This document shows, piece after piece, positions 52,282 to 61,040 of a DNA stretch of 64,000 bases (position 1 is the stretch's first letter; each line of letters begins with the position of its first letter). The position numbers and the translations under genes are program-made. A model generated the notes under the pieces. It saw nothing but the letters and a program-made list of their open reading frames with translations, did not search any database and was not told the DNA's origin. The DNA comes from Pelagibius sp. Alg239-R121 (GTDB taxonomy: Bacteria > Pseudomonadota > Alphaproteobacteria > Kiloniellales > Kiloniellaceae), in contig NZ_CAMZOF010000006.1 in assembly GCF_947331435.1 (NCBI RefSeq), forward strand, positions 124,001 to 188,000. The letters run 5' to 3'.

Positions 52282-53292
52282 TTACCTGGCGTGTCTGATT
52301 CGAGGATTAATGAGGCCGTACAGCAGGTCGACAATCAGATTGACCACCATAACGATTGCAGCGATCAGCATGAGGCCGCCTTGGACCGAGGGGTAGTCAC
52401 GGCGGAAGATCGAGTCGACCATCCACTTCCCAATACCCGGCCAGGCGAAAATTGTTTCGGTCAGGATCGCGCCTGCCAGCAGCACTCCGACCTGCAGACC
52501 GATCACGGTGATCACCGGTATCAGGGCATTGCGGAGTGCGTGCAGTCCGACCACGCGTCCTGGCGGCAGGCCCTTGGCTCGCGCTGTGCGCACGTAGTCT
52601 TCGCTCAAGACCTCCAACATGGCGGAGCGGGTCTGGCGCGCAATGACGGCGAGTGGGATGGTTCCCAGCACGATTGCGGGCAGAATTAAGTGACTCAACG
52701 CTGAGGAAAAGGCGCCTTCTTCATCCGACAGCAGGGTGTCGATCAGCATGAAACCAGTGACCGGCTCGAAGTAATACAAAACCGAAATTCGCCCCGATAC
52801 CGGTGTCCAGCCGAGGATCCCCGAGAAGAAGATGATCAACAGCAGACCCCACCAGAAGATGGGCATGGAAAAGCCGGTCAGGGAGATCCCCATAACCGTG
52901 TGGTCGAAAACGCTGCCGCGCTTGACGCCCGCGACGATACCGGCGGGCAGGCCGATGACAATGGCGAAGACAATGGCAAAGAGCGCGAGTTCGAGCGTTG
53001 CGGGGAACAGCGAGAAGAATTCGTCGAAGATCGGTTTCTTCGTGACGATCGAGGCCCCGAGATCGCCTTCGAGCAGCTTACCCATGAAAACCAGATACTG
53101 CTCCCAGATGGGTTTGTCGAAACCGAATTGCGCCATCAACTGCGCGTGCCGCTCAGGCTCGATGCCACGCTCGCCGGCCATGAGTTCAATGGGGTCGCCT
53201 GGAAGAAGCCGAATGAAGGAGAAAGAGATGATTGTCACGCCGATGAAAGTCGGCAAGAGCAATCCGATACGGGTCAATATGAATTTAAGCAT
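52282..53292 (-). CDS. dppB: Dipeptide ABC transporter permease DppB
   Basis: 336 residues starting MLKFILTRIGLLLPTFIGV, the standard DppB opening. Six helices and the coupling loop TARAKGLPPGRVVGLHALRNA are present. ATG 53292 has AGGTGG upstream. It lies after two hairpins that separate it from dppA. Confidence 0.93.
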   Translation of the reverse strand: MLKFILTRIGLLLPTFIGVTIISFSFIRLLPGDPIELMAGERGIEPERHAQLMAQFGFDKPIWEQYLVFMGKLLEGDLGASIVTKKPIFDEFFSLFPATLELALFAIVFAIVIGLPAGIVAGVKRGSVFDHTVMGISLTGFSMPIFWWGLLLIIFFSGILGWTPVSGRISVLYYFEPVTGFMLIDTLLSDEEGAFSSALSHLILPAIVLGTIPLAVIARQTRSAMLEVLSEDYVRTARAKGLPPGRVVGLHALRNALIPVITVIGLQVGVLLAGAILTETIFAWPGIGKWMVDSIFRRDYPSVQGGLMLIAAIVMVVNLIVDLLYGLINPRIRHAR

Positions 53293-53313
53293 TGGTCCAC
53301 CTAGAGCGCGTGG

Positions 53314-53339
53314 GTTCTTGAGTTAAAACAATCAAGAAC
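53314..53339 (-). promoter_or_regulatory. Inverted repeat between dppA and dppB
   Basis: GTTCTTGA-N10-TCAAGAAC, an 8-bp dyad just upstream of the dppB ribosome site. It may be an mRNA processing structure together with the stronger hairpin at 53424-53451. Confidence 0.4.
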
Positions 53340-53423
53340 ATGTTTCGCCCTCTGACCTACAGACCGGGAGACTGATCCGATTTTGCTCTAACGCAAAGCA
53401 AACCGATCAACCTCTGAGGAAAC

Positions 53424-53451
53424 TTCGGGAGGGGCCAGCGCCCCTCCCGAA
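53424..53451 (-). promoter_or_regulatory. Strong intercistronic hairpin after dppA
   Basis: TTCGGGAGGGGC-CAGC-GCCCCTCCCGAA: perfect 12-bp stem, 4-nt loop, 26 bp after the dppA stop. No convincing T-run follows on the minus strand. It is likely to stabilise dppA mRNA and damp expression of dppBCDF. Confidence 0.7.
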
Positions 53452-53477
53452 ATTCTGCCTACAGGCGTTCCCGAATT

Positions 53478-55067
53478 TTACTTCAGGTCGACGCCGTAGA
53501 AAATGTGACCGCCAAGCGGGTGGACACGGAAGTCGACGACTTCATTGCGGACCGGCATGAAGACGACCGAATGCGCGATGGTCACCCAGGGAGCTTCCTC
53601 CTTGAAGACCAGCTGTGCTTCTTCGTACAGACGTGTGCGCTCTGCCGTATCGGCGGTCTGCTTGGCTTGCTTCAGCAGATCGTCGAATGGCTTGTGGCAC
53701 CAGCGTGCGCGGTTGGCACCGGAAGCGGCGTCGCAACCCAGTAGGACATAAAGGAAGTTGTCCGGATCGCCATTGTCACCTGTCCAGCCCAGCAGCACGG
53801 TTTCGTGCTCGCCTGCCTTGGAGCGCTTGAGGTACTCACCCCACTCGAAGGTGACGATCTCAGCTTCGACGCCGACCTTGGCCCAGTCCGCCTGGATCAG
53901 TTCAGCCATCCGACGCGCATTGGGGTTATAGGGACGTTGTACCGGCATGGCCCAGATGTTGGTCTTCAGGCCTGATACACCGGCTTCGGCGAGCAATGCC
54001 TTAGCCTTCTCGGGGTCGTAAGCGTAGTCCTTGGTGGACTCGTTATAGGACCAGATTGTCGGTGGGATCGGGTTTTTCGCGATCTTGCCGGCGCCCTGGA
54101 ACACAGCATCGATGATCGCCTGCTTGTCGATCGCCATGTTGAGAGCCTGACGGACCCGCTTGTCGGTGAAGGGGGCTTTTTCCGTGTTGAAAGCGAGGTA
54201 GCCGACGTTCAGGCCTTCTTGCTCCAGAAGGTTGACGTCGCTGTCGCTTTTCATGGCTTCGATGTCAGCCGGGTTCGGGTAAGGCATGACATGGCATTCG
54301 CCAGCTTTCAGCTTCTGATAACGTACCGAAGCGTCCGGCGTGATGGAGAAAATCAGAGTGTCGAGTTCGGACTTGCCGGCCCAGTAGCCATCGTTGGCCT
54401 TATAGCGGATGACCGCGTCTTTTTGGTACTGTTGAAGCTGGAAGGGGCCGGTTCCGACTGGTGCCAGATCGACCTGCTCAGGCGTACCTGCCTTTAACAT
54501 CTGGTCCGCGTATTCCGCAGACATGATCGATGCAAAGTCCATTGCCAGATTGGCGACGAAGGGGGCTTCCGGCTTGCTGAGAACGAACTTGACCGTGTAG
54601 TCGTCGATCTTTTCCACCGTCTCAATGATATCCGGCATGCTCATGCCTTCGAAGTACTCGTAGGAGCCTCCGGAAACCTTGTGATACGGGTGGTCTTTAT
54701 TGCCTTGGCGTTCGAAGCTGAAGATCACGTCGTCGGCATTGAAATCCCGGCTGGGCGTGAATGCTTTGGTGGTGTGAAACTTAACGCCTTTGCGCAGCTT
54801 GAAAGTATACTGCAGGCCGTCGTCGGAAGCCGTCCAGGATTCAGCCAGACCCGGAATAACAGTGGTCGATCCACGTTCAAACTCGACTAGGCGATTGAAG
54901 ATTGGATGCGATGAGGCATCGAAGGTGGTTCCCGCTGTATAAAGCGCTGGGTTAAAGCCTTCAGGGCTGCCTTCCGAACAATAGACCAGTGTTTTGGCAC
55001 CGGCAGAAGCTCCAAAGGCAACACTTGCGGCAATCGCAACGGATGCCATCCATAGTTGGCGTCTCAT
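53478..55067 (-). CDS. dppA: Dipeptide-binding protein DppA
   Basis: 529 residues with a signal peptide (MASVAIAASVAFGASAGA). The mature protein is very close in pattern to E. coli DppA, as recalled: KTLVYCSEGSPEGFNPALY, HPYHKVSGGSYEYFEGMS, GTGPFQLQQYQKDAVIRYK, WAMPVQRPYNPNARRMAE and GWTGDNGDPDNFLY. It binds dipeptides (and possibly haem or delta-aminolevulinate, as in E. coli) in the periplasm and hands them to DppBC. It is the first gene of a five-gene operon. Confidence 0.95.
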   Translation of the reverse strand: MRRQLWMASVAIAASVAFGASAGAKTLVYCSEGSPEGFNPALYTAGTTFDASSHPIFNRLVEFERGSTTVIPGLAESWTASDDGLQYTFKLRKGVKFHTTKAFTPSRDFNADDVIFSFERQGNKDHPYHKVSGGSYEYFEGMSMPDIIETVEKIDDYTVKFVLSKPEAPFVANLAMDFASIMSAEYADQMLKAGTPEQVDLAPVGTGPFQLQQYQKDAVIRYKANDGYWAGKSELDTLIFSITPDASVRYQKLKAGECHVMPYPNPADIEAMKSDSDVNLLEQEGLNVGYLAFNTEKAPFTDKRVRQALNMAIDKQAIIDAVFQGAGKIAKNPIPPTIWSYNESTKDYAYDPEKAKALLAEAGVSGLKTNIWAMPVQRPYNPNARRMAELIQADWAKVGVEAEIVTFEWGEYLKRSKAGEHETVLLGWTGDNGDPDNFLYVLLGCDAASGANRARWCHKPFDDLLKQAKQTADTAERTRLYEEAQLVFKEEAPWVTIAHSVVFMPVRNEVVDFRVHPLGGHIFYGVDLK

Positions 55068-55710
55068 GATTTAATTCCCTGCTGTTTAGGTCTGTATTCT
55101 CGCCTACTCTTGGTGAGTTGGGTAGGCGTATGGGGCATCAAGCTAGGCGCTTGAGATGCCTCTCGTCAACGGCATTTCTGGAACCCGAGCATGGTCGGTC
55201 GGGTGCGCCCACGCTTTGTGCAAGCCCCTGCAATGTCCCACTTTCGGCCGCTGGAGCACGGGGATAAACGCTAACATCATGAGTTGATTGATTCATTTTG
55301 GATCCAATATCCTATCATGATTTTGTCTGTTATCGATCACAGGCGTAGCGGGGAGGGGGGGCAAAAAAAAATGAACGAAACCCCGGTTGGATGCGCCACA
55401 GAATAAAAGCTGTGCGACCTTCCACCTACTATTGTATGCGGGGCTCAAAAGGAGTCGTTCGCGCGTTAGGAGGATGCAGTGGTTTAAACGGTCTTATATG
55501 CCATATTACGGGAAATGCTTTGCGTATTTTTACGTACTGGTAGTGGTCAGTGAAGTACCATATGTAAAGTTCCAGTATCGATCGCTTTCGATTACGCTGG
55601 TGTGCGGTTCTGAATCATGGTGAAAAGACCGCTGAACCAACAGATTGTCGACCAAAGAGCGTTTTTAGTAATTATGGCCCGATGCACCGCGCCGAGGACT
55701 ATGTGAAGTC
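55068..55710. other. Intergenic region between divergent dppA and the LuxO-like gene
   Basis: About 640 bp. An open frame at 55387-55623 lacks a ribosome site and family similarity and is not called. The half nearest dppA is AT-rich with a TTGGATCCAA palindrome. No convincing sigma-54 (-24 GG / -12 GC) element was found for the LuxO-like gene itself. Confidence 0.5.
55298..55307. promoter_or_regulatory. TTGGATCCAA palindrome upstream of dppA
   Basis: A perfect 10-bp palindrome 230 bp before the dppA start in an AT-rich stretch. TTGnATnCAA-type dyads are typical of GntR/FCD regulators. No such gene is in view. It contains a BamHI-type core, so chance cannot be excluded. Confidence 0.35.
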
Positions 55711-57195
55711 ATGTTGCGCAGTAATTTGATACCTGCGGAGGTTAAGCCGCTAAAGGTTCTCCTGGTCGAGGACAATCTTTCTCTTGCGAAGCTCTACGTG
55801 AGTTTTCTGCAGGCCGAGCCGGTGATTTTAAACCATGTCGCCAATGGCGAGGATGCAATAGAGGCTATTAAAAGCGATCAGCCCTCGGTCGTCGTGCTTG
55901 ATCTGCAGCTACCTGACATGAATGGGATCGAGATCCTGAACTGGATTCAGGACGATGGGATCGACACTGCCGTCATCGTGGTCACTGCCGATGGTTCCTT
56001 ATCCACTGCGGTCGAGGCAATGAAGGCCGGGGCGCTGGATTTTCTGGTCAAGCCTTTCAATCAGGAACGCCTGCTCGTCACTCTCCGCAATGCGCTCGAG
56101 CGTCAGCGGCTCTCGGCAATCGTCGAAAAGGTCAAGGGCGGTTATCCGCGTGAATCCTATTGCGGCTTCATCGGCGCGTCCGTTTCCATGCAAGCGGTTT
56201 ACCAGGTGATAGATTCGGCTGCCCAGAGTAAGGCGACTGTCTTCATCACCGGTGAGAGCGGCACCGGCAAAGAAGTCTGTGCCCAGGCGCTCCATGACTT
56301 GTCTCCCCGCAAGGACAGTGCCTTCGTGCCGATAAACTGCGCCGCCATTCCAAAGGAGTTGATGGAGAGCGCGATTTTCGGTCACGTCAAAGGCGCATTC
56401 ACCGGTGCAACTCAACATCAGCATGGTGCAGCTAAGCGGGCTGACGGCGGGACTCTATTTCTTGACGAAATTTGCGAAATGGATGCGGATCTGCAGACCA
56501 AGCTTCTGCGCTTCATTCAAACCGGTAGTTTCGAGCCGGTCGGCAGTCCCAAAACCGAAGCGGTGGATGTGCGCTTCATCTGCGCGACAAATCGGGATCC
56601 ATGGGTGGAAGTTCAATCCGGGCGGTTTCGCGAGGACCTCTATTATCGGCTTCATGTCATTCCGGTCCAATTGCCGCCGCTGCGCGAACGCGACGATGAT
56701 ATCCTGACCCTGGTGCGTCATTACATCGGCATCTATGCGGAAGAAGAAGGTAAGGCCTTTAAGGATGCTTCCGACGAGGCGGCGCAGGTGTTACTGAACT
56801 ACTCCTGGCCAGGCAACATTCGCGAGCTGCAAAACGTTATCCGCAACGCGGTTGTGCTTTACGATGCCGAACTGGTGGAGCCGGCGATGCTGCCGGCGAA
56901 GATTGCGCAAATGGGGGCCTTTCGAACCTCGCCCGCTGTAAAAAATCTGTCCCTGCCGCGGTCCAGCGACAGGGTCTCTCCGATGGACGAAATGACTCTG
57001 TCGGAGCGGATTGTCCCGCTCTGGCAGCTGGAGAAAGAAGCCACCGAGCAGGCGATAGAACTCTGCGGCGGCAACATCGCAAAAGCGGCCGCCTATCTGG
57101 GAATTTCTCCGTCGACAATCTATCGCAAGCGAGTCGCGTGGGAAGCTCACGAATCGGCCGCTGCCGCTCAATCCGCGTCACGCGGGCATCAATAA
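55711..57195 (+). CDS. LuxO-like sigma-54-dependent response regulator
   Basis: 494 residues. Receiver domain with phospho-acceptor D64 (VVLDLQLPDMNG) and Lys in FLVKPFN. The AAA+ domain has Walker A GESGTGKE (181-188), the sigma-54 loop GAFTGA (228-233), GGTLFLDEICEMD and FICATNRDPW. The Fis-type HTH is IAKAAAYLGISPSTIYRKR. The match to Vibrio LuxO is unusually close from memory (FITGESGTGKEVCAQA; DLQTKLLRFIQTGSF). There is no LuxU-like phosphotransfer gene or kinase beside it. It should activate sigma-54 promoters on phosphorylation. Targets are unknown. Confidence 0.88.
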   Translation: MLRSNLIPAEVKPLKVLLVEDNLSLAKLYVSFLQAEPVILNHVANGEDAIEAIKSDQPSVVVLDLQLPDMNGIEILNWIQDDGIDTAVIVVTADGSLSTAVEAMKAGALDFLVKPFNQERLLVTLRNALERQRLSAIVEKVKGGYPRESYCGFIGASVSMQAVYQVIDSAAQSKATVFITGESGTGKEVCAQALHDLSPRKDSAFVPINCAAIPKELMESAIFGHVKGAFTGATQHQHGAAKRADGGTLFLDEICEMDADLQTKLLRFIQTGSFEPVGSPKTEAVDVRFICATNRDPWVEVQSGRFREDLYYRLHVIPVQLPPLRERDDDILTLVRHYIGIYAEEEGKAFKDASDEAAQVLLNYSWPGNIRELQNVIRNAVVLYDAELVEPAMLPAKIAQMGAFRTSPAVKNLSLPRSSDRVSPMDEMTLSERIVPLWQLEKEATEQAIELCGGNIAKAAAYLGISPSTIYRKRVAWEAHESAAAAQSASRGHQ

Positions 57196-57302
57196 TCCAA
57201 CGCTGCGGTATTTTTACCGACTCAAGTCAATTTAGGCTTGATCGGACACTTCTCATAACAATCTGATATTAAATAAAGAATCGCAACGGCGATAGATTTC
57301 GT

Positions 57303-57329
57303 TTAACGCTAAGTTCACGTATGCGTTAA
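57303..57329. promoter_or_regulatory. Candidate operator of the fatty-acid oxidation operon
   Basis: TTAACGC and GCGTTAA are separated by 13 bp (centres 20 bp apart), directly upstream of the -35 box. Nested inside, TTCACGTATGCGTTAA (57314-57329) is an imperfect palindrome resembling the ACGT-type sites of LiuR-like MerR regulators as I remember them. The operon encodes a MerR regulator, so autoregulation is plausible. Confidence 0.45.
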
Positions 57330-57333
57330 GTTC

Positions 57334-57362
57334 TTGACGTATTCGATTGAATGAACTCTATT
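57334..57362 (+). promoter_or_regulatory. Sigma-70-type promoter for the fad operon
   Basis: -35 TTGACG (57334-57339), 17-bp spacer, -10 TCTATT (57357-57362; four of six consensus bases). It is placed ~135 bp before the mini-ORF and abuts a dyad. Confidence 0.5.
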
Positions 57363-57497
57363 CGTGATTAAGTCGTCACGGCAAGAGCAGTGGTCGACAT
57401 AGAGTGGAATACAGCGTCAGGTTGTTGTAATAATTGCGTCGTGCTTCACGTTAATAGTGAAAGGCCGTTAGGGCCGGATCACGATAAGGAGGAGCCA

Positions 57498-57623
57498 TTG
57501 GGACTGTCTGTATCAAAGTTTCCGGTGTTGGCAATTTTGGACGCCTCCGGCGTTGAAGCGGCTCTTGAAGAAATAACTCCGGACCGGATCGCGGTTCTTT
57601 GTGTTTTAGGAGGGCGGTCGTGA
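57498..57623 (+). CDS. Mini-ORF translationally coupled to the acyl-CoA ligase gene
   Basis: 41 residues from TTG 57498, preceded by the strongest ribosome site of the region (AAGGAGGAG). It ends TGA inside the ligase start (GTGA overlap). The product GLSVSKFPVLAILDASGVEA... is mildly hydrophobic with no domain I know. Alternatively the site could initiate nothing and the coupling be chance. Confidence 0.4.
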   Translation: MGLSVSKFPVLAILDASGVEAALEEITPDRIAVLCVLGGRS

Positions 57624-59320
57624 CGACACTGTCAGAAACGGCGATGCCCTGGGCGGCCAAATATCCACCGGACATCGACTGGCATACAAAGGTCTCGGAC
57701 GAACCGATGCCGGCGGTGCTGGACCGGCAGGCGGCGAAAGACGGCAGCCGGAACTGCATAAATTTCCTCGGCCGGATCTCCAGCTATGGTGAGGTCGCGA
57801 AGTTTTCTGACCGCATGGCGAAGGGCCTGCAGGCACTCGGTGTCGGTAAAGGTGACCGGGTTGGCTTGTTTCTGCCGAATACGCCTTATGCCGTTATTGC
57901 TTTTTACGGTGTCCTGAAAGCAGGCGGCATCGTGGTGAACTTCAATCCGCTTTATGCGGACGAGGAAGTTCGAAAACAGATCGACGACTCTGGCGTCAAG
58001 ATCATGATCACGCTCGATCTCAAGATGATGCTGCCAAAGCTGCAGCGGATGTTGGGACGGCCGCCGCTGGAAAAGATTGTGGTTTGTTCAATGTCGGCGG
58101 CGCTGCCCTTTCCGCAGTCTCAGCTGTTTCGTGTCTTTAAGCGTAGCGAGATTGCTTCGGTCCCTAATGACGATCAGGTCGTCAGCTACGAATCCGTGAC
58201 CGAAAACGACGGCGACTACGTTCGGCCCGAGATCGATTCGCGTAAAGATATTGCGGTTCTGCAGTATACCGGCGGGACGACCGGCCTTCCCAAGGGTGCA
58301 ATGCTCACCCACGCAAACATCGCGATCAATGCGCGCCAGGTTTCACTCTGGGATGGGGAGCCGTCGGACTATCAGGAACGGGTTCTTGGTGTTTTGCCGC
58401 TTTTCCACGTCTTCGCGATGACGGTTGTCATGAATGCGTCAATTGTCGTGGGTGCTGAAATGATTCTTTTACCCAGATTTGACGTCATCACGACCTTGAA
58501 GACTATTCAAAAGAACAAGCCGACCCAGTTCCCCGGCGTGCCGACTCTGTTCAACGCCATCGATCAGGAACCCACAGCGGATAAGTACGATCTGTCGTCC
58601 ATCAACATCTGCATCTCCGGTGGCGCCCCGCTGCCGGTCAAGATCAAACAGGCTTTTGAGAATAGGACCGGATGCAAGTTAGTTGAAGGTTACGGCTTAA
58701 GCGAGTGTTCGCCCGTTGCCGCCTGCAATCCGGTCGAGGGACTGAACAAGGAGGGCGGTATCGGACTGCCGCTTCCGGAGACGAAGATTGAGATCCGCGC
58801 CCTCGACGACCCGGACAAGATCATGCCGTCAGGTGAAAGCGGAGAGGTTTGTGTGGTCGGGCCGCAGGTCATGGCCGGTTATTGGAACCGGCCGGACGAA
58901 ACTGCGCGCACTATTCGAAACGACCGTCTGCATACCGGCGATATTGGTTATATGGACGAAGACGGTTTCACCTTCATCATTGACCGCTTGAAGGATATGA
59001 TCATCTGCAGCGGCTACAACGTTTATCCGCGCACGATCGAAGAAGCGATCTATCGCCATCCTGCGGTTGCCGAGGTGACGGTTGTGGGAATTCCCGATGA
59101 CTATCGGGGCGAGGCACCAAAAGCTTTCATCCGTCTCAAGGATGACCACGACCTCGAAGTCGACGACCTCAAGGCCTTCCTAAAAGACAAGATTTCTCCG
59201 ATCGAGATGCCGCAGGAAGTCGAGTTCCGTGACGAATTGCCCAAGACCATGATCGGAAAGCTCTCAAAAAAGGAACTGGTGGCCGAAGAGCATCAGAAAC
59301 GTGCAGTGCCTGCATCATGA
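57620..59320 (+). CDS. fadD: Long-chain fatty acid-CoA ligase (AMP-forming)
   Basis: 566 residues from GTG 57620 (SD AGGAGGG). The adenylate-forming motifs are intact: P-loop YTGGTTGLPKGAMLTH, LPLFHVFAMT, VEGYGLSECSP, the Asp of HTGDIGYMDEDG, and DRLKDMIICSGYNVYP. The catalytic Lys is in TMIGKLSKKEL near the C-terminus. It activates fatty acids to acyl-CoA for the beta-oxidation enzymes that follow. Confidence 0.9.
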   Translation: MTTLSETAMPWAAKYPPDIDWHTKVSDEPMPAVLDRQAAKDGSRNCINFLGRISSYGEVAKFSDRMAKGLQALGVGKGDRVGLFLPNTPYAVIAFYGVLKAGGIVVNFNPLYADEEVRKQIDDSGVKIMITLDLKMMLPKLQRMLGRPPLEKIVVCSMSAALPFPQSQLFRVFKRSEIASVPNDDQVVSYESVTENDGDYVRPEIDSRKDIAVLQYTGGTTGLPKGAMLTHANIAINARQVSLWDGEPSDYQERVLGVLPLFHVFAMTVVMNASIVVGAEMILLPRFDVITTLKTIQKNKPTQFPGVPTLFNAIDQEPTADKYDLSSINICISGGAPLPVKIKQAFENRTGCKLVEGYGLSECSPVAACNPVEGLNKEGGIGLPLPETKIEIRALDDPDKIMPSGESGEVCVVGPQVMAGYWNRPDETARTIRNDRLHTGDIGYMDEDGFTFIIDRLKDMIICSGYNVYPRTIEEAIYRHPAVAEVTVVGIPDDYRGEAPKAFIRLKDDHDLEVDDLKAFLKDKISPIEMPQEVEFRDELPKTMIGKLSKKELVAEEHQKRAVPAS

Positions 59321-59448
59321 ACGGCAGAGCATCATGAACGGCGGCATTGCGAAATGCGGCGCCGCAAAAGTGGTAACCGAAGGGACGCTTGTCAGCGGCC
59401 ATTGGAATCGCTTCCGCCCGAGATAGGTTAAAGACGGATGTTCGCTCT

Positions 59449-59895
59449 ATGACCAAACTCTTGACCGTGACTGAACTGGCCCGCGAACTGGGTGTTACCG
59501 CCCGTGCGATCCGATTCTACGAAGACAAGGGGCTGATCTCACCGCAGCGAGTGGGAAATCGACGGGTCTACAGCAACCGGGACCGAGGACGCCTGGTGCT
59601 GATTCTGCGCGGCAAGCGTCTCGGTTTTTCTCTACGCGAAATTCGCGAATGGCTGGAGCTCTACGACGCCGGGTCCGATCAGCTTGAACAGATGAAGCGG
59701 TTGCTGGCCCTGACCCAGGATCGCCTGGCGACACTTGAATCACAGTACGACGATCTCGAAGCAACCATCGAGGAACTGCGCGAGATTGAAGCAGAGGTTT
59801 TGGAACACCTGAAGGCCAACAAGGGTGCAATTGGAACCGCAGCGGATGCGGACTCGCCAAACGACCCCTTACGCCCAAGACGCAAGAGGAAATGA
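59449..59895 (+). CDS. MerR family regulator of fatty-acid/acyl-CoA catabolism (LiuR-like)
   Basis: 148 residues from ATG 59449; the frame is open to 59389. The HTH LTVTELARELGVTARAIRFYEDKGLI and wing SPQRVGNRRVYS (given in parts) define the MerR fold. A long coiled coil for dimerisation follows (LEQMKRLLALTQDRLATLE), then a basic tail. No metal-binding Cys is present, in line with the LiuR group that senses acyl-CoA intermediates. It overlaps the thiolase gene (ATGA). Confidence 0.83.
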   Translation: MTKLLTVTELARELGVTARAIRFYEDKGLISPQRVGNRRVYSNRDRGRLVLILRGKRLGFSLREIREWLELYDAGSDQLEQMKRLLALTQDRLATLESQYDDLEATIEELREIEAEVLEHLKANKGAIGTAADADSPNDPLRPRRKRK

Positions 59896-61040
59896 AGATG
59901 CATAAGAACGTGGTTATCGCGGGTTACGCCCGCTCACCATTTCACTTCGCGAAAAAGGGCGACTTGAAGCGTGTGCGACCCGACGAGTTGGCCGGACAGG
60001 TGGTCAGAGGGTTGGTCGAGAAGAGCGGTGTCGAACCGAATGATATCGAAGACCTGATCGTGGGTTGCGCCTTTCCGGAAGCTGACCAGGGCTTCAATGT
60101 TGCCCGGCTGATCGGCTTCCTCGCTGATCTGCCCCGCTCGGTCGCCGGGACGACGGTCAACCGCTTTTGCGGATCTTCCATGCAGTCGATCCATATGGCC
60201 GCCGGCGCGATCCAGATGAACGCCGGCGAGGCCTTTATCTGTGCCGGCGTGGAATCCATGAGCCGCGTACCTATGTCAGGCTTTAATCCGATGATCCACC
60301 CGGCGCTCGCTGAGAACTACCCTCAGGCCTACATGCCCATGGGTGAGACCGCTGAAAATGTTGCCTCCAAGTATGATATTTCGCGGGACCGCCAGGAGGA
60401 GCTGGCAGTCGACAGTCATCGCAAGGCTGCCGAAGCGCAGCGTGAAGGCAGACTGAGCGACGAAATCATCCCGATTGTTCAGGGCAATCACACCGTGGAC
60501 AGCGACGGCTGCGTGCGGCCGGACACCAGTGCCGAGACTCTCTCCGGCCTCAAGCCCGCATTCCGGGCGGACGGGATCGTTACGGCGGGAACTTCTTCGC
60601 CGCTGACCGATGGCGCGTCCGCCGTTTTGGTCACCTCCGAAGATTATGCCAAAGCCAACGGCCTGAAGGTCATCTCGCGCATCAAGTCAGTTGCAGTGGC
60701 CGGCTGTCTGCCGGAGATCATGGGCATCGGACCGGTTGGCGCGACCAAGAAGGCGCTGGAGCGGGCGGGCGTCACCATCGACGATATCGACGTGATCGAG
60801 TTGAACGAGGCCTTTTCCTCTCAGGCACTGGCCTGCGTCCAGGACCTTGGCATCGATCTGTCCAAGGTAAACATCGACGGTGGGGCGCTGGCTATCGGTC
60901 ATCCTCTCGGTGCCACCGGCGCGCGGATCACCGGTAAGGCGGGCCAGATCATGCAGCGCGAGGGCAAAGGCCTGGCTCTGGCCACACAGTGCATCGGCGG
61001 CGGGCAGGGGATCGCCACTATTCTGGAGAATGCCGCATGA
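59892..61040 (+). CDS. fadA: Acetyl-CoA acyltransferase (thiolase)
   Basis: 382 residues. The nucleophilic Cys is in VNRFCGSSMQSIH, followed by the His of ALAIGHPLGATGARI and the second Cys of TQCIGGGQG. It cleaves 3-ketoacyl-CoA with CoA to give acetyl-CoA. ATG 59892 overlaps the regulator stop; a second in-frame ATG lies at 59898. The stop overlaps the next gene, fixing the operon order. Confidence 0.93.
   Translation: MKMHKNVVIAGYARSPFHFAKKGDLKRVRPDELAGQVVRGLVEKSGVEPNDIEDLIVGCAFPEADQGFNVARLIGFLADLPRSVAGTTVNRFCGSSMQSIHMAAGAIQMNAGEAFICAGVESMSRVPMSGFNPMIHPALAENYPQAYMPMGETAENVASKYDISRDRQEELAVDSHRKAAEAQREGRLSDEIIPIVQGNHTVDSDGCVRPDTSAETLSGLKPAFRADGIVTAGTSSPLTDGASAVLVTSEDYAKANGLKVISRIKSVAVAGCLPEIMGIGPVGATKKALERAGVTIDDIDVIELNEAFSSQALACVQDLGIDLSKVNIDGGALAIGHPLGATGARITGKAGQIMQREGKGLALATQCIGGGQGIATILENAA

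Larger units (their letters stand above)
57196..57497. other. Promoter region of the beta-oxidation operon
   Basis: About 300 bp, AT-rich in its first half. It contains an inverted repeat, a well-spaced sigma-70-like promoter and, at the end, AAGGAGGAG. No separate gene is supported; the frame from 57390 lacks a ribosome site at its own start. Confidence 0.5.

Noticed and set aside
55387-55623. 78-codon plus-strand frame upstream of the LuxO-like gene
   Set aside because: No ribosome site, no conserved pattern; more likely part of the regulatory spacer.
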